A stretch of DNA of 64,000 nt from Oxytricha trifallax. Its lineage: Eukaryota > Ciliophora > Spirotrichea > Sporadotrichida > Oxytrichidae. The stretch is taken from the NCBI GenBank assembly GCA_000711775.1, contig ARYC01000526.1:62001-126000 (forward strand), read 5' to 3'. Under the pieces are notes generated by a model. It was given only the letters and a program-made list of their open reading frames with translations, was not told the DNA's origin and ran no database searches. Both the position numbers and the translations under genes were made by a program. Of this stretch, positions 49,171 to 61,700 are shown piece by piece (the stretch's first letter is position 1; every line of letters begins with the position of its first letter).

Positions 49171-51493
49171 TCAGCCAGTGTTATTAGTGTCAAATTTGAA
49201 GCTTATGTATAAGAAGTTATCCAAATGACTCATATTTAGTTGCATCCAGTAGAGAGGGGTGTTCATATCAACTTCCACACCTTAGCACACGATCTCAAAG
49301 TCCCTCTTTTTTAGTAATTTCTTTATAAATTATAATATTATCTTAAATTTGAATTGGGAGACCTTAAAAGTTTCTTCATAGATACATCGATTAGAAATTA
49401 TTTATTATTTTAGTAAATCCAAATCGCCATTATCATTGAGACTTCTCTCAAACAATCTTGGGAATGTTTATTCTAATGCGTCGCCAATCGTAAATTGCTC
49501 AGGTTGTCTCTATCCTTCATCCTATTTTCAAAATATTCACATAAAAATAAAAATACTTACACTGTTCTAATCAGTGGGATTAACATCTAAATTAGCAAGA
49601 AGGTAAGTATGATGGGTGTTTGAAAAGATTCTAAGAGAGTACTTCTTCAATTCTTATACGTTTTTGTCAATTAGTGGTTGGTTTACTTCCCAGAATGACT
49701 CATAGTTCACTTTAAAAATCAATTAATTTTTAATTTTATTGAATTAAAGATGGAAGATCTATATTTTCTTGTGGATGTTTTTCATAATTTTTCTATATAA
49801 GCTATCTTAAAACTATTCATAAAAAAATAATTATATATCTATGAATAAATCATAGTTATGTTTAAGAATTCCTTCAATCATGCGTGTTTCATCACGATTC
49901 TACATATTCAGAATTTCTGAACCCTAGCCCATCCTGATATTATGCGATTCTTTCAAAGCATTAATATAGTGAAATTTGAAAAAATTCAATCCCTCAAGTC
50001 TCAAAACTTGCTCTTCAGGGAAGTCTCTGTAGTGAAAAGTTAAACACCAGGGCAAATCTTTTTGTTTATTTTTTAAACCCACTAATTAGTCAAAATAGTA
50101 TAAAAATCGTCAATAAAGAAATCCTTAAATACAAAGAAATATATAATATACTAACTTTAAACGTTTTTAACATTTTATGTTAGAAATATTTGTAATTTAT
50201 AAAAGAATTTTATTTTATTATAAATTTATGAATTTAAACATATTTATTTTTGCAACTTAAGCCAATTAAATATATTAGAATTTTTAATTTATATCTTTAA
50301 GTACATTAATTAATTATAGAAAACTGAAATGAAGTTTACTTTTGATTAAAATCAAGTTTAATTTATTCCTATTTACAAACATGAGTAATTTTAAATTAAA
50401 TTTCAATAATAAGTATTATATCTTAAAAAATAAACAATTTTAATGTATAATTCAAACTATTTGCTTAAAATATAAAACTATGAATAAATCTCATTTAATT
50501 TTGATACAAAAGTAATTACATTTTAAATTAAAAATAAAAATAAAAATTTTAAGATTTAAATATATATATTTTAATTATATAAAAAATGGGCTCAAGAAGT
50601 AAAAATAAAATATTTATCACTTGAGCCCATATTTAATATAATAATATAAAAATCAAATGAATTTCTAATAAATAATTATAATTATGTTTGGAGAATGATT
50701 TATTTATAATTTCTATTTATTTTAAGAATATAAATATTTCAGATTTTTATCATATTTTGACTGAATGTATCAAATTAAACACCAAGTGGTATATTCCTAT
50801 ACATAAATTTTGAGATCACTATTGTTTGAAATGTGAAAGGTTTGTACTATAAGGAATTAAAGGCAAAATTACCATTTTAGAGGAGTTCCATTAAAGGAAA
50901 ACCACATCTCGTCATAACAATCAATTTTATCTGAGCTGGCATAAGAATCAAACATTTTTTTCACTTCTGAGAGTAAGTAGAACAAATAATTCAATCTTGG
51001 TGCCATTATCTATATGAAGTTTTAATATTTTATCATCATAAAAAATTAAGGATTCATGCAAAAACATCATGGGATATTTCAATAATATGCCTAATACTAG
51101 TTGTTTCCTAATAACTTACATATAGACTCCTGGGTGGATCAATACTCTGCAAGTCTTTGAGGGATAAATCAATTTTAACAGGGATAGAGCCCTCCCATAG
51201 TTTCCTTCTGAGTTCCATATTTACAGCGTCTGAGGGAATTTAATTCTTTGTTGGGATTGGTTGAGTGTTGATAAATGTTGATTGGGCTAATGGTTGTTAT
51301 TGGATGCCATTTAATGTTAGTTAAATATATTTTTATATATATAAATACTTATTTAAGTATATTATTTCTAAGACAATTAATAACTTCCAATCAGTATATT
51401 AATACAATTAAATTTTTATTATATATTACCTATCAGACTAGCTTGTGACGAGTTCCCCCCTACAATTTAAGTTTTACTCAAATCTTCTGCCAT
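49171..51493 (-). CDS. ATG5: Autophagy protein ATG5
   Basis: ATG at 51491-51493 (MAEDLSKTQIVGGNSS), TGA at 49171-49173. Family landmarks appear in order: RRKLWEGSIPVKIDLS (~51190), PRLNYLFYLLSEVKKMF (~50980), EMWFSFNGTPLKW (~50890), WCLTFHYRDFPEEQVLRLEG (~50040, after removing a large IES), HYINALKESHNIRMGQGSEI (~49960), FWEVNQPLIDKN (~49690), EQFTIGDALEQTFP (~49500), and the C-terminal VEVDMNTPLYWMQLNMSHLD NFLYI (~49220). ATG5 is joined to ATG12 and binds ATG16; the complex drives ATG8 lipidation on autophagosome membranes. Length is close to a normal ATG5 with an extra N-terminal polar stretch. It is transcribed away from the Pam18 gene, with 144 bp between the two start codons. Confidence 0.93.
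50040..50784 (-). other. Large IES in ATG5, 10-bp pointer, with internal inverted repeat
   Basis: TTAAACACCA at 50040-50049 and 50775-50784 (TGGTGTTTAA on the coding strand). One copy retained joins YTTWCL to TFHYRDFPEE exactly as in ATG5 proteins. The ~735 bp removed is AT-rich and carries a perfect 11-bp inverted repeat, ATGGGCTCAAG (50586-50596) and CTTGAGCCCAT (50620-50630), unlike the short IESs of neighbouring genes. Confidence 0.92.
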
Positions 51494-51637
51494 GATTTTA
51501 TTATCTATAATGATTTATTAATTAATTCCAAAATGTATTAATATATCTCGTATTCAATTAACTAATAATTGCATTAAGACTACTACATTCACTTAGTTTA
51601 TAATATTTATTTTAATCGTAGAATAGTTTATAATACA

Positions 51638-52154
51638 ATGGAAGGCATGATATTCATGGGAGCATTCCTAATGGCAGCTTCAGTGGGTGGCAAAAAGGGC
51701 ATATAATTCTATTAAGCAGTCATGAATCGCACTGCTTTTGGGGCTGGCAATACTACTATGATGCTTGGCAGATACTATCAAGTATTTATATATTTTTAAG
51801 TTAGGAGATCACTGAGGATTAAAGCCAAAATATTTTTTTAAAAAAATCAAGGAGGATTTGAGAGTCCAATGACTCGTAGAGAGGCAGCCTTAATATTAGG
51901 AGTGCGAGAGTCAGTTGAAGAGAAAAAGATCTTAGAAGTACATAGGAAATTAATGCTAATATACTAACATTTTATTATTATAAATCACGTTATTTCTGAC
52001 AGTTTAAAGAGCATGTGAATAGTATATTTACTATTGAATAATTATAATGCTAGTTAACCACCCTGATGGTGGTGGTTCAACATTTATAGCTACTAAAATA
52101 AATGAAGCAAAGGAGCTACTAGCATCAGGAAAATCAAGCAGCGGTGGTAAATGA
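51638..52154 (+). CDS. PAM18: Pam18/Tim14-type J-protein of the mitochondrial import motor
   Basis: ATG 51638-51640 to TGA 52152-52154, cut by two IESs. N-terminal hydrophobic segment [18 protein letters not shown], then [20 protein letters not shown] and the J-domain end with the HPD motif in [14 protein letters not shown], closing with [18 protein letters not shown]. The sequence and ~120-residue length match Tim14/DNAJC19. By family it stimulates mitochondrial Hsp70 at the TIM23 channel. J-domain helix I is reduced, as usual for this family. A telomere-like GGGGTTTTGGG begins 47 bp after the stop. Confidence 0.95.
51777..51851 (+). other. IES 1 of the Pam18 gene, 6-bp pointer
   Basis: ATCAAG at 51777-51782 and 51846-51851. 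Retaining one copy gives [15 protein letters not shown], the conserved Tim14 sequence. A GT-AG reading of the same interval would break the frame. Confidence 0.95.
51951..52052 (+). other. IES 2 of the Pam18 gene, 8-bp pointer
   Basis: TAATGCTA at 51951-51958 and 52045-52052. One copy retained reads [14 protein letters not shown], restoring the HPD motif. The borders are not GT-AG. Confidence 0.95.
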
Positions 52155-52200
52155 ACAAAACATTAACTCATCACAATTTAAAAAAAACAATTTTAGTTAT

Positions 52201-52211
52201 GGGGTTTTGGG
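52201..52211. other. Telomere-like G4T4G3 just after the Pam18 gene
   Basis: GGGGTTTTGGG begins 47 bp after the Pam18 TGA, in the orientation a 3' telomere would have. It lies where the Pam18 nanochromosome would be expected to end and before the kinase MDSs at 52,539. Confidence 0.6.
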
Positions 52212-52538
52212 TTTATCTTAATCTTAACTATAATTTTTATTAATAATGTAATTAAATATAAAAATATACCCTTAAAAATCTTTTCGCTCAATATTTATTA
52301 GTCAGCATTACAATAAGTTGCTTATATTTCTATGGAAAATGTAAATAAATTTAATTAATATTTCACTTAAACAATTTCATTTCTATTTTTAATTTTCATG
52401 GTAAAATTATAAATTATATTTAATAATTTCTAATTTTATTACAAGTTAAAAAATAAGTAATGTTAATTTGAAATATTGATCATAGTATATAAAGCAAATT
52501 AAGAGATGAAATTAATTGTAAAAAATTATTTAAAATAA

Positions 52539-55500
52539 ATGTCAAAAATCTAAGATTTCTAAATTATAAACAAACTAGGTAAGGTATTGAATAGAAAGAA
52601 ATAAGCATTTTACCAATATTATCATCACAAAATTTTTTCTTAAATATTTAATATATAGGTGAGGGTGCTTACTCGCAGGTTTACAAAGTAAAGAGAATCT
52701 CTGACAAGCAAATATATGCATTAAAAAAGGTAAGTGAAAATATTTGCAAATTAATTTATTCAAGAATTTCAAGCTTTATTTATGAAGTTATACTTTTTAC
52801 TACTTTCACAATGAATTTTATCCTTAACCTACTGTATAAACTTAGAAACAATGCTTTTAAACATAAATTTACTATTTGAATGAGAAGAATTGATATTAAA
52901 GATTTATTTTTAGGTTTCCCTTGATCCCCTTTCACAAAAAGAAAGACAAAATGCCCTTAATGAAGTTAGAATTTTAGCCTCCATTTAGCATCCTAATGTG
53001 GTGGGATACAAAGAGGCATTTGTAGAAGATGAAAAATACTTGAATATCATAATGGACTATGCGGATGATGGAGACTTATATCAGAAAATATAAATTTTAC
53101 AAATCATATGTTGAACCATTTTAATCAAACATTTTAATCATTTATTAATGTTACAGAAAATAGTAGATCATTAAAAGAACAAAACAAACTTCGATGAAGA
53201 CACAGTCTGGAGAGTATTTATTCATTTGGTTAAGGGTTTGAAGGCGTTGCATAAACTTAAAATATTTCATCGTGATATGAAAAGTGCAAATGTATTTTTA
53301 TGCAAAGATGGTACTGCTAAACTTGGAGATCTTAATGTCTCTAAAGTAGCTAAGAAAGGTCTTTTGTATACTTAAACTGGTACATTTTTTTCATATAAAT
53401 TTTGATTGGCTTACTGATTAATTAATAGAGAAAGAGTTTTATGTAATGAATTTGAATTGTTAACTTATAATTTGAAACAAACTACACCTTATTATGCAAG
53501 CCCTGAAGTATGGAAAGATCAACCATACGACTAGAAGAGTGACCTATGGAGTTTAGGTTGCGTGTTATATGAAATAGTTACTTTGTAGCCTCCATTTACT
53601 GCAAGTGACATGGATGGACTATTCAAGAAAGTTTTAAAGGGAAATTACCCTAAAATACCAGCATAGTACACAGAAGACTTGAATAAAACAATCAAGAAAC
53701 TCATCAATGTTATTGATTAATTAATAATAAAATAGTAAGTAACTTGTAACAGAGGGAATATATATATTTAAATTTTACTTAAGACATAACAGCGCCTAAA
53801 GACCTACATGTGACTAACTACTAAACTCAGAGTTACTGTAAAAATGGGCAAAGAAACTAGGAATTTAATTAACGAATGGAAATGATGGAAATGGTACCCA
53901 TGTTTATGTAACTGAAGAACTTTAAGAGGATGGTTTAGGAGGCAACTTATCACTGTTTTAATTCTTTTAACTTTAAAAATTACATAAGACTGTAATTTCT
54001 TTTAATTTTTACCTAATATCACTCTTAAACACAATTAAACTGCCTAAAAACTTGAAATTATTAACAGATCGACTTCCTAAATCGAAATATGAGGAAGAGA
54101 GTGGCAAGGGCTCTCGTCAAATCCTTCTTAACGATAGTAAAAGTGTAAAATCTATTAAGACAATGCCTGATGATTAGAAAAGCTTAAATCAATAGAAAAG
54201 TCAAAGGAGAAATAAAAATATTAATTAGCAAAGAGATAACTTAAATAATGACATTGAAAATTAAAGCATCAATTATAACCTAAAATATATTCTCTATATT
54301 GGTATATTAAAATTTAAGCTTTAATAATTAATTGCAATAGATAAGTTAATGTATTTATTATTACAAATACTGCCATAATACTCAAGTTTTAAATAATTTA
54401 TATTTTCATTTTAAATGCTACAGGACAGCTAAGCCAAGAAAGAAGGTCTGCTCTATCAGAGGAGAGAAAACAATTAAAAAGAAACGCTTCAGAAAACTTA
54501 AGAAGTTTACCTTAAAGAAACGGCAACGAAATGATTTTATTGCCAAATCAAGAACGAATTAGAGATAAAAATTCATAGGATTATTTGGAAACAATCAGAG
54601 AAAACGAGTAACTTCTTATGAATATATAGGGAAAATCACGTGCCAAGAAAAATTAAATTAAATATCATGAGTCTGATGATTCCTACGATAATGGCCAATA
54701 CTATTGTATAAATAAATATATTTTAAAAAATTATTGAATATTATTGAATTCTAGATATCATTTTATTAAGAGATAAAATTAAATTTGTATTAATATTCTA
54801 TATTATTTCAGTTGTACAATAGTTGAAAATTCATGCTACTTCTGATGTGTAATCAGAGGGTGGTGTGCAAAGACATTACTATTAATCAACACCTAAGAGA
54901 CCTGGCATAAGCAGTTTAAAAGCAGGTGCGCTAGAAATGCTAAATTAAAATAACAATTCAAACTCAAAAATAACAAAGCCAAACATCAAGCCTGTGCATT
55001 CAATTGACGTAACAGGCCACGGCATAATAAATAGGAATAGATATAATAACAACATTATGGGTAGTAATAACAATGATCTTTATGAAGTGCATAGTAATAG
55101 CTATAATGTTAATAATAATTACTCAAAGGGACCTTAGAGATTACTGGCACAAGACTTATATTCCTAACAATCGCAGTCACTTATTTAACCTTCTAATATT
55201 AATTCTATAACTAGAAAGCCAAAGAAGCGAGCACCATTACTAGTAGCAAATGCTTACCAACACATGTAATCAAAATTATATTAATTTATTCTAAAATAAA
55301 TTTACTATAAACTTACTATAAATTTAATATAAATTTACTATAAACTCCCCTAATAAATTGCAATTAATAAAAAATAAATTTGAAATATAATTATTTGATA
55401 ATCTTAAGATAGAGCTACGAAGAATTAAAGCGAATTGGGAAGCTTAAAATTACCAGAGATAAAAGTAGCTCATTATAAAAATTTTGGTGGATCTTCTAGT

Positions 55501-56033
55501 AATAATGGCATCCATAGTAGAGATATTAATTTATATATATATATATATTTTAATTATTTTTCATTACTACAATATCAATTAAGAAATAAGATCAAATTAA
55601 AAAAAATTTTTAATTTTTACAAATAATTTATAAGTTAAATTGAGATATATCTATTAATGGTACAGATGATAAAAAAGAGAGACTACGATAGAAGCTAGAA
55701 ATGTTATATAACGTAAAAATGCCTAAACAAAGATCAATGAAAGTTTAAGGCGGTATGATAATGGATGATGGTACAATATCAATGCATTAACTAATTTTCA
55801 TTTTTTATTCAGGATAAAAATTGCTTTTGTGAGAATCATCAATATATAAAATAATTCAAAAATTCAGATTAATAAATAAATTGCATCAAAACAAGCCACC
55901 ACTTATGATTAAGAAAAATATAAACAATAGTATTGGTAATAATAATAATAATAATACAAATTTGCAGTCAGGAAGTTATTTAGTGTCGAACGAAAATGGT
56001 ATTCCAGCCTAGCGACCTTAATGGTGGGGTTGA
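52539..56033 (+). CDS. NEK-like serine/threonine kinase with a long basic tail
   Basis: ATG 52539-52541 (MSKIQDFQIINKLG), then glycine loop GEGAYSQVYKV, IYALKK (VAIK lysine), LNEVRILASIQHPNVVGY, catalytic loop HRDMKSANVF, KLGDLNVSKVAKKGLLYTQ (DLN in place of DFG), TPYYASPEVWKDQPYD, LWSLGCVLYEIVTLQPPF and RPTCDQLL (~53800). The tail (54,030-56,033) is rich in K, N, Q and S and ends WWG then TGA 56031-56033. By family it acts at basal bodies and cilia. The first two breaks (52581-52655, ~52730-52915) start GTAAG and end AG, so they fit introns. Two later ones have pointers: GAGATAT 55520-55526/55642-55648 and TGCAT 55783-55787/55882-55886, both in frame. Confidence 0.93.
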
Positions 56034-56186
56034 TGAAAATATTTTCAAAATTATATTTAAATATGTAGAACTTCTTTAAATTCAGATATACTAACCATAA
56101 TTAAAATAAAATTAATTAAAATCAATGAAAATATCAAATTTACCATCCATGAATTGCAAATGTAAAATAATCTTAATATATTGTAT

Positions 56187-56198
56187 ATTCATTCTCTC
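56187..56198. repeat. 12-bp inverted pointer of the myosin gene (left copy)
   Basis: ATTCATTCTCTC, partner of 58733-58744. It marks the end of the minus-strand half. The sequence beyond it toward 56,150 loses similarity to myosin at once, so the repeat coincides with the true MDS edge. Confidence 0.95.
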
Positions 56199-58506
56199 GA
56201 CCAACCAATTAAAGAGGTTATCGTAGAGACATTTTGCAAGAGAATCCCTAGCATCAACACATTCATGCTTCTTTAGTGGAGCTCTCAGTTATATACCTGG
56301 AGTGCTTGGTTTATTAACAAGCTCAGTAATTAAGTCTTGTGGGTTTTAGATACCAAGGATTTTGGCTATTAATTGGATTCTTTCAGGGTTTGTAACTGAG
56401 CATGGCTTTCCATTTTCATTTTATATAATCAGTGTATTCGATTAATCACTGGCAAATCTATGTAAACCCTTAAAATTGCAATTAAACTATTTATAAATGA
56501 ATAAATTCATCATAAGTAGAATCATCAAAGGACAACTCCCCTAAATGTAAACAAGCAGCAGTTATTCTCCACACAGCCCTCTACTCTTCTTAGGTGAATC
56601 CCAAATTCTAAAATTACAAAGCCAGTTCCTTATACAATTAAGCGTCATTGATTATTTTCTAATCGACATCAGTACCCTTTTTCAAGAAATTAAAATCTTA
56701 GAAGTCTAGGCGGTCTCCTGTTAGCTGATTTATCAACCCAAGGTCTTACAATAAGTCAAGTGATGCTCCTCTGAGCAAATGATAAAAAACGTGATAATTT
56801 CTTTCACCTTCAAATACTTTTTATTTATTCTCATATTTGTATAAAAGTATTTTAAAAGATAGGATTGTAAAATCTTTTAACTTTATTTTAATATATTTCA
56901 CCTTGTGCAGGCCCTACAACCCTAGACTTTTCCAACAGATAATTTTTAACTCTAGCTCCTAGGATTTCACCTTTGGGATGACTAAAGTACAATATTACGT
57001 ATTTACCAAAGCGAGAAGAGTTGTTGTTTCTGACAGTCTTCGAGTTATTTTAATAAGTGTTTATTTATATTATAATATTTTCACTGTTAAATTATATTTA
57101 ATATAAAAAGAAGAAAAAAGTTACCAAATGCTTCTAAAACTGGGTTTGTGTCTAGAATTTTCTATTCAATGCCTGTAGTTAAATTAATAAATTAAATTCA
57201 TTAACAGTCTAGATTTTTTAATACATTAAATTTTATAATTATTTTATTTTAATTGAATCGAAATTTAATAGTTTGTAACAAGGAAGCATCAATCTATTGC
57301 ATCAAATTGTCTGATTAAAGTAATTGTTATTATAAATTTTGTGTATTGTTTAGCACACTATTTCTACTGCTACCATTTAGATTCATGTCACTTTTCCTTT
57401 CTTTTTGAGATAGTTTAGTCAGGAATTTATAAATTCAATGTAAAAAATTATAAAACTGTATTTGTAAAATATTTAATAATTTCATTGCACATTTAGCTGA
57501 TTCGGTTTTTCCCGCACCAGACTCACCACTAATTACTATAGCTTACTTCTATTGTAAGAATAAAGTTTCTAGTTTATATAAAGTTTGACCAATTTATGTT
57601 GTTTTTTTTGCAAACCCAATATTTGCTCTCGATCATCTGCTTAAAAGCCATAGCAGTTATAGCAAAGATATGTGGTGGCATGTTTTTCCTCTCTTCATAA
57701 GGCTATTTACTGTTGATGATTTTCTTATAATTCTGCACTTATTCTTCAGTATATAAATAATCTAAGTTTTTGAATGGATTCATAGCGAGGAGGATAGGGC
57801 CAACATAAGTGTAAATTTCATCTTTTATGTATCTTTTGTAGAGGTTATATAGTAAAGTAGCATAAATTATAATAAGTATTAACAAGTATTCATTATTTAA
57901 ATACTACATCAATCGTAAAATCATAATATATTTATGCATTATTTAATATTATTAATGATAAGCATGGTTAAGTTCATCAATTTCAACCATATCTGCAATA
58001 CCCTATTCACTAATCACAGAGTACTCCATAGTTTTTTCTACTTATATTTCGAAAGATGGCGACAGATATTTTTGAATTCTGCACTCTGAGACTCCAGGCT
58101 GTAATTCTTAAGGAGATAGTTTTAATACGAGATTATCACCAGCTACTTTTAGGATATTTGCCTATGAATCGAACCATAAATTAATGAATAAATTTAAGTT
58201 ATTATTATCTAAGAATGATGAGAAATGTTAGTTTCAACTTACTGCATAGAAGGGCTTGATTGAGTTATCTGAATCATTTTCATCTGGTTGTTCATTTCTA
58301 AACCATACTAGCTAATCCTTCTGGATTTTCTGACCCATAAACATTGTTTTCTATAAATAAACATTTCATTAATAAATCCATTAATTTTATAATAATAAAG
58401 CCTCAGACAACTTCAACTAGCGACTTACTCTACGCTCTTAAGGATTTGAAACTTCCAATTTTTAAAAGTTTTGAAGCACTTCTTTAATTTCATCGGTAGT
58501 CAACAT
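56187..58506 (-). CDS. Scrambled myosin, N-terminal motor half (inverted relative to the rest)
   Basis: ATG at 58504-58506 ([18 protein letters not shown]). Minus-strand pieces: ~58380-58506, 58230-58350, 57930-58170, 57600-57860, 57470-57560, 57325-57440, 57240-57310, 57130-57180, 56900-57060, 56605-56830, 56187-56430. Motor landmarks: [18 protein letters not shown] (~57800), P-loop [13 protein letters not shown] (~57496-57528), [19 protein letters not shown] (switch I, ~57000-57150), [15 protein letters not shown] (~56790), [20 protein letters not shown] (~56220). An insert near the P-loop ([17 protein letters not shown]) looks like a surface loop. The coding ends at the pointer ATTCATTCTCTC (56187-56198), the inverse of GAGAGAATGAAT at 58733-58744 where the gene resumes on the other strand. 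At least one break (GTAAGT...TAG near 58231) could be an intron. Confidence 0.95.
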
Positions 58507-58732
58507 TTATAATCACTATATTTATATTTATAATGTAAAATTAGATTTATTTAATCAATAAGCTTCAGAAATAAAACAGTTTATATATTTATTAATTTTA
58601 ACAATTCCCCTATAATATTACCTTTATATTCCTGAGAACTGTATTGTAGTTAAATTTATTCACAGTAATTGAAAATTTTCATTCAATTTCAGAATATTCA
58701 TAGTATAAATTTATAACTTATTATGATTTGAT

Positions 58733-58744
58733 GAGAGAATGAAT
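58733..58744. repeat. 12-bp inverted pointer of the myosin gene (right copy)
   Basis: GAGAGAATGAAT here and its reverse complement ATTCATTCTCTC at 56187-56198. On the coding strand both read VERMN, and the joined product LVERMNLTILPETS is the canonical myosin sequence. The inverted orientation means joining requires inversion of one half. Confidence 0.95.
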
Positions 58745-61700
58745 CTGACTATTCTCCCTGAAACTAGTCTAGATGTTGATGCCTTCAAATTAGAAACTAA
58801 AACAATAGGACTTTTAGATATTTTTGGCTTTGAAAACTTTAAAGAGAATAATTTTGAATAGATGTGCATCAACTATGTCAACGAAAAGCTACACAAACTT
58901 TACATTAGCGCTATATTTATAAAAATACTATTTAAAATATTAAAATTATTTATTGATTGTAAGAAAACAGTAAAGTAAGATATTATAATCAAATGTAAAT
59001 AAATATATATATTCAAATTTTAATTAATCTAGGTAGACTTATACTAAAATTATGTACTAATATTTCTATATTTGATGCAGAAAAATTTGAACTTAGAAAT
59101 GAAGGTTTAGGAGATAGAGTGAATTAATTAAAGTACCCTGATCTAACTAGTCTTGACGTAATAAAACTACTTGATGAAAAATTACAGACAAATAAATTTT
59201 TTTAATTAAATTCTTATCTTGTTATAAGCAATATTTCAAAATTATATAAAGACAGGTTTCAAAACTGGTGGGAAAGCAGGAGATGCCAAAATAGGTATTT
59301 TTAATATAATTAATGATTGCAGCACTTAGAAGCCCAGACCTACTTGGGAAACTTTAATAAAACGAATTGATGATATGCATTTATATTAACTTTTAAGAAA
59401 CTAAATCATATGTTATTATAGCATAGAATTGAGGAATCATAAGTAGTAGACTTTATTCTTAAGATCTTATTTATAAACGAAATTAAATTCAAATTTTGAA
59501 TAAATTTATGCACAAAAATACTTCTGAAAACAGTGTCTACAACAGGGAGAAAGTTAAGGAAAAATTTAAGATCCGTCATTCAGCGAAGGAAGTAATATAC
59601 ACAGCAAAATAATTCATAGAGAGGAATGTTGATGACATTTCAAACTCACTGGAAGGATGTATTTAAAACAAAGCGGATAGAACCATTGCCATTATTTTCT
59701 AAGGTATTACGGGATCTTAATAGAATAATCAAGAGGAAGAGAAGAAGACTCCAGCTAAGTAAAGTTTTGGGTAGAAAAAGACTATTTGGCATAAGTTTTC
59801 AGATTAAATGTAGGATCTAATGAATGAGCTGGCAGAACCACTTTTGGATTTTAAATAGCAGGATGGGTAGACTGATGATATACCGTAGATTAAAAAGGGC
59901 TAATCACAATTTGATTCTAGTAAAAAGCTTAACAAATTTTATTCTTTTTTTAGTGATTCTTTTTTTAAATAAAGGGGAACTCATTAATTGACAGATTTGA
60001 ATTAATTTAGATATACTATAAAGTATAAACACTGCCATTGAAATTGAACCCTGTTCACTACATTTCATACGATGCATAAAACCCAATGATTTTAAATAAC
60101 AAGACCTCTTCATTCATGCCATGTGCCTCCAACAAATAACCTATATGGGAGTCTTGGAATCAATTGATGTTAAACAGAAAAATTATCCCTACAGAAAGTC
60201 CTTCGAGGAATTTTATTAAAGATATGAATTGCTCAGTCCTATTTATGGCACTATTCGCTATGAAAACATGACCAAAAGTACAACTGATTTTAAGTAGTTA
60301 AGTTGTATATAATAAATAAACATATATTATAGGAGATATATACTAATCAATTCAAATTTTCATTTAAAATATATTAAATGAAAAGTGTTACTATCCTAAA
60401 TGAGGCTTTTTAAGGATTTAAGGAATTTTATGCTGTGGGAAAGACTAAAATATTGATGAGAAATGAATGCGTGGCACTCTTAGAAAAAGCAAAGAGTAAA
60501 TAGGTTAGTAAATTTATTATAAATACAAATTAATAAAAAACTATTTATAGAGAGAAGTTAGAGATAAATCTGCAGTAGTTATTAAAAGAGCTTTTCAAAT
60601 GTTCTTAGGATTTACTATAATAAATTTATATAAAATTTAGTATTTATCAAATAAATGACTTAATTCTTTATAACACCCAGTAGAATAAGAATAAATTAAC
60701 TAACTTACAACAATACCTTAAAGTATCTTAATTTCTTAATTTTTTAATATTGCGTTTTCTTATAGTAAAAACGCCTTGAAATAATTGATAAGAGGGCAAA
60801 ATAGTTTTATGACAAGGCTTTAATATCAGTCTTAAAGTATAAAACAGACAAAAGAAAAGACTATGAAATGAAAGCATCTATGATTTTAGCCGATACATAT
60901 AAAAAATATATGTTTAGAGAATAATTAAACAAATCTTTAAGAGATCGATAAAAAATTATTAAGACTATTGAGAACTACAATACTATTGCTAAATTTGCAA
61001 TTTATAAATTTGATTTATTTGTAAAAAATAACATTTGTTTCTATAATTGTGATATTTAGAGATTGAGGAAGTATTATGTATGTTTTACTATGTCAAGATG
61101 GCTGTTTGATAGAGCTTTTGATATTGGTAAAAGCAGAGCTGAGGAGCGATCTATTAGATTGGTTCAAAGGATATTTAGAGGTTTTACTGCGAGAGATAAA
61201 AAGATGAATTTAGTTGTTAATGCCCTTAAAGCCAAGGAAAATCTTAAACTTTTATATTCTCTTATTTTATGGAGTCTAGTAGAATTAATTAATATATTAA
61301 ACTGCATGTTGCCGCTAAGCGAGTATAAAAAAGATTAAGGGGCATGATTGTAAGAAATCGCATGCTGCACCTGCATCTCACAGCCTAGAGAATCCAAGGT
61401 TTTTTCAAGATGAAGTGGCATAAAGAATTTTTCTCTAGTTTAAGAAATAATGTTATTACTATCCAGAGAAGCATAAGAAGGTTTTTAGCTAGAAGAGACA
61501 TTATTAAGTAAAGACTAGTCAGTTACATAGGCTAAGAACTGAATATCTTAAGAAATGTTAAGTAAATAGAAAACTACTAATTATATGGGGCTTAGGCAGA
61601 TGGAGCAGCACTTCAGGAAATTATTAAACCCCACACTCCTTATTCAATGAAGAAAATCTAGTTGTTTTTAAAGACTATTGATATGCATATTCTAACAGAT

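Noticed and set aside
51783..52044. Spliceosomal introns in the Pam18 gene
   Set aside because: GT-AG borders would break the frame or are absent, while 6- and 8-bp pointers restore the conserved protein exactly.
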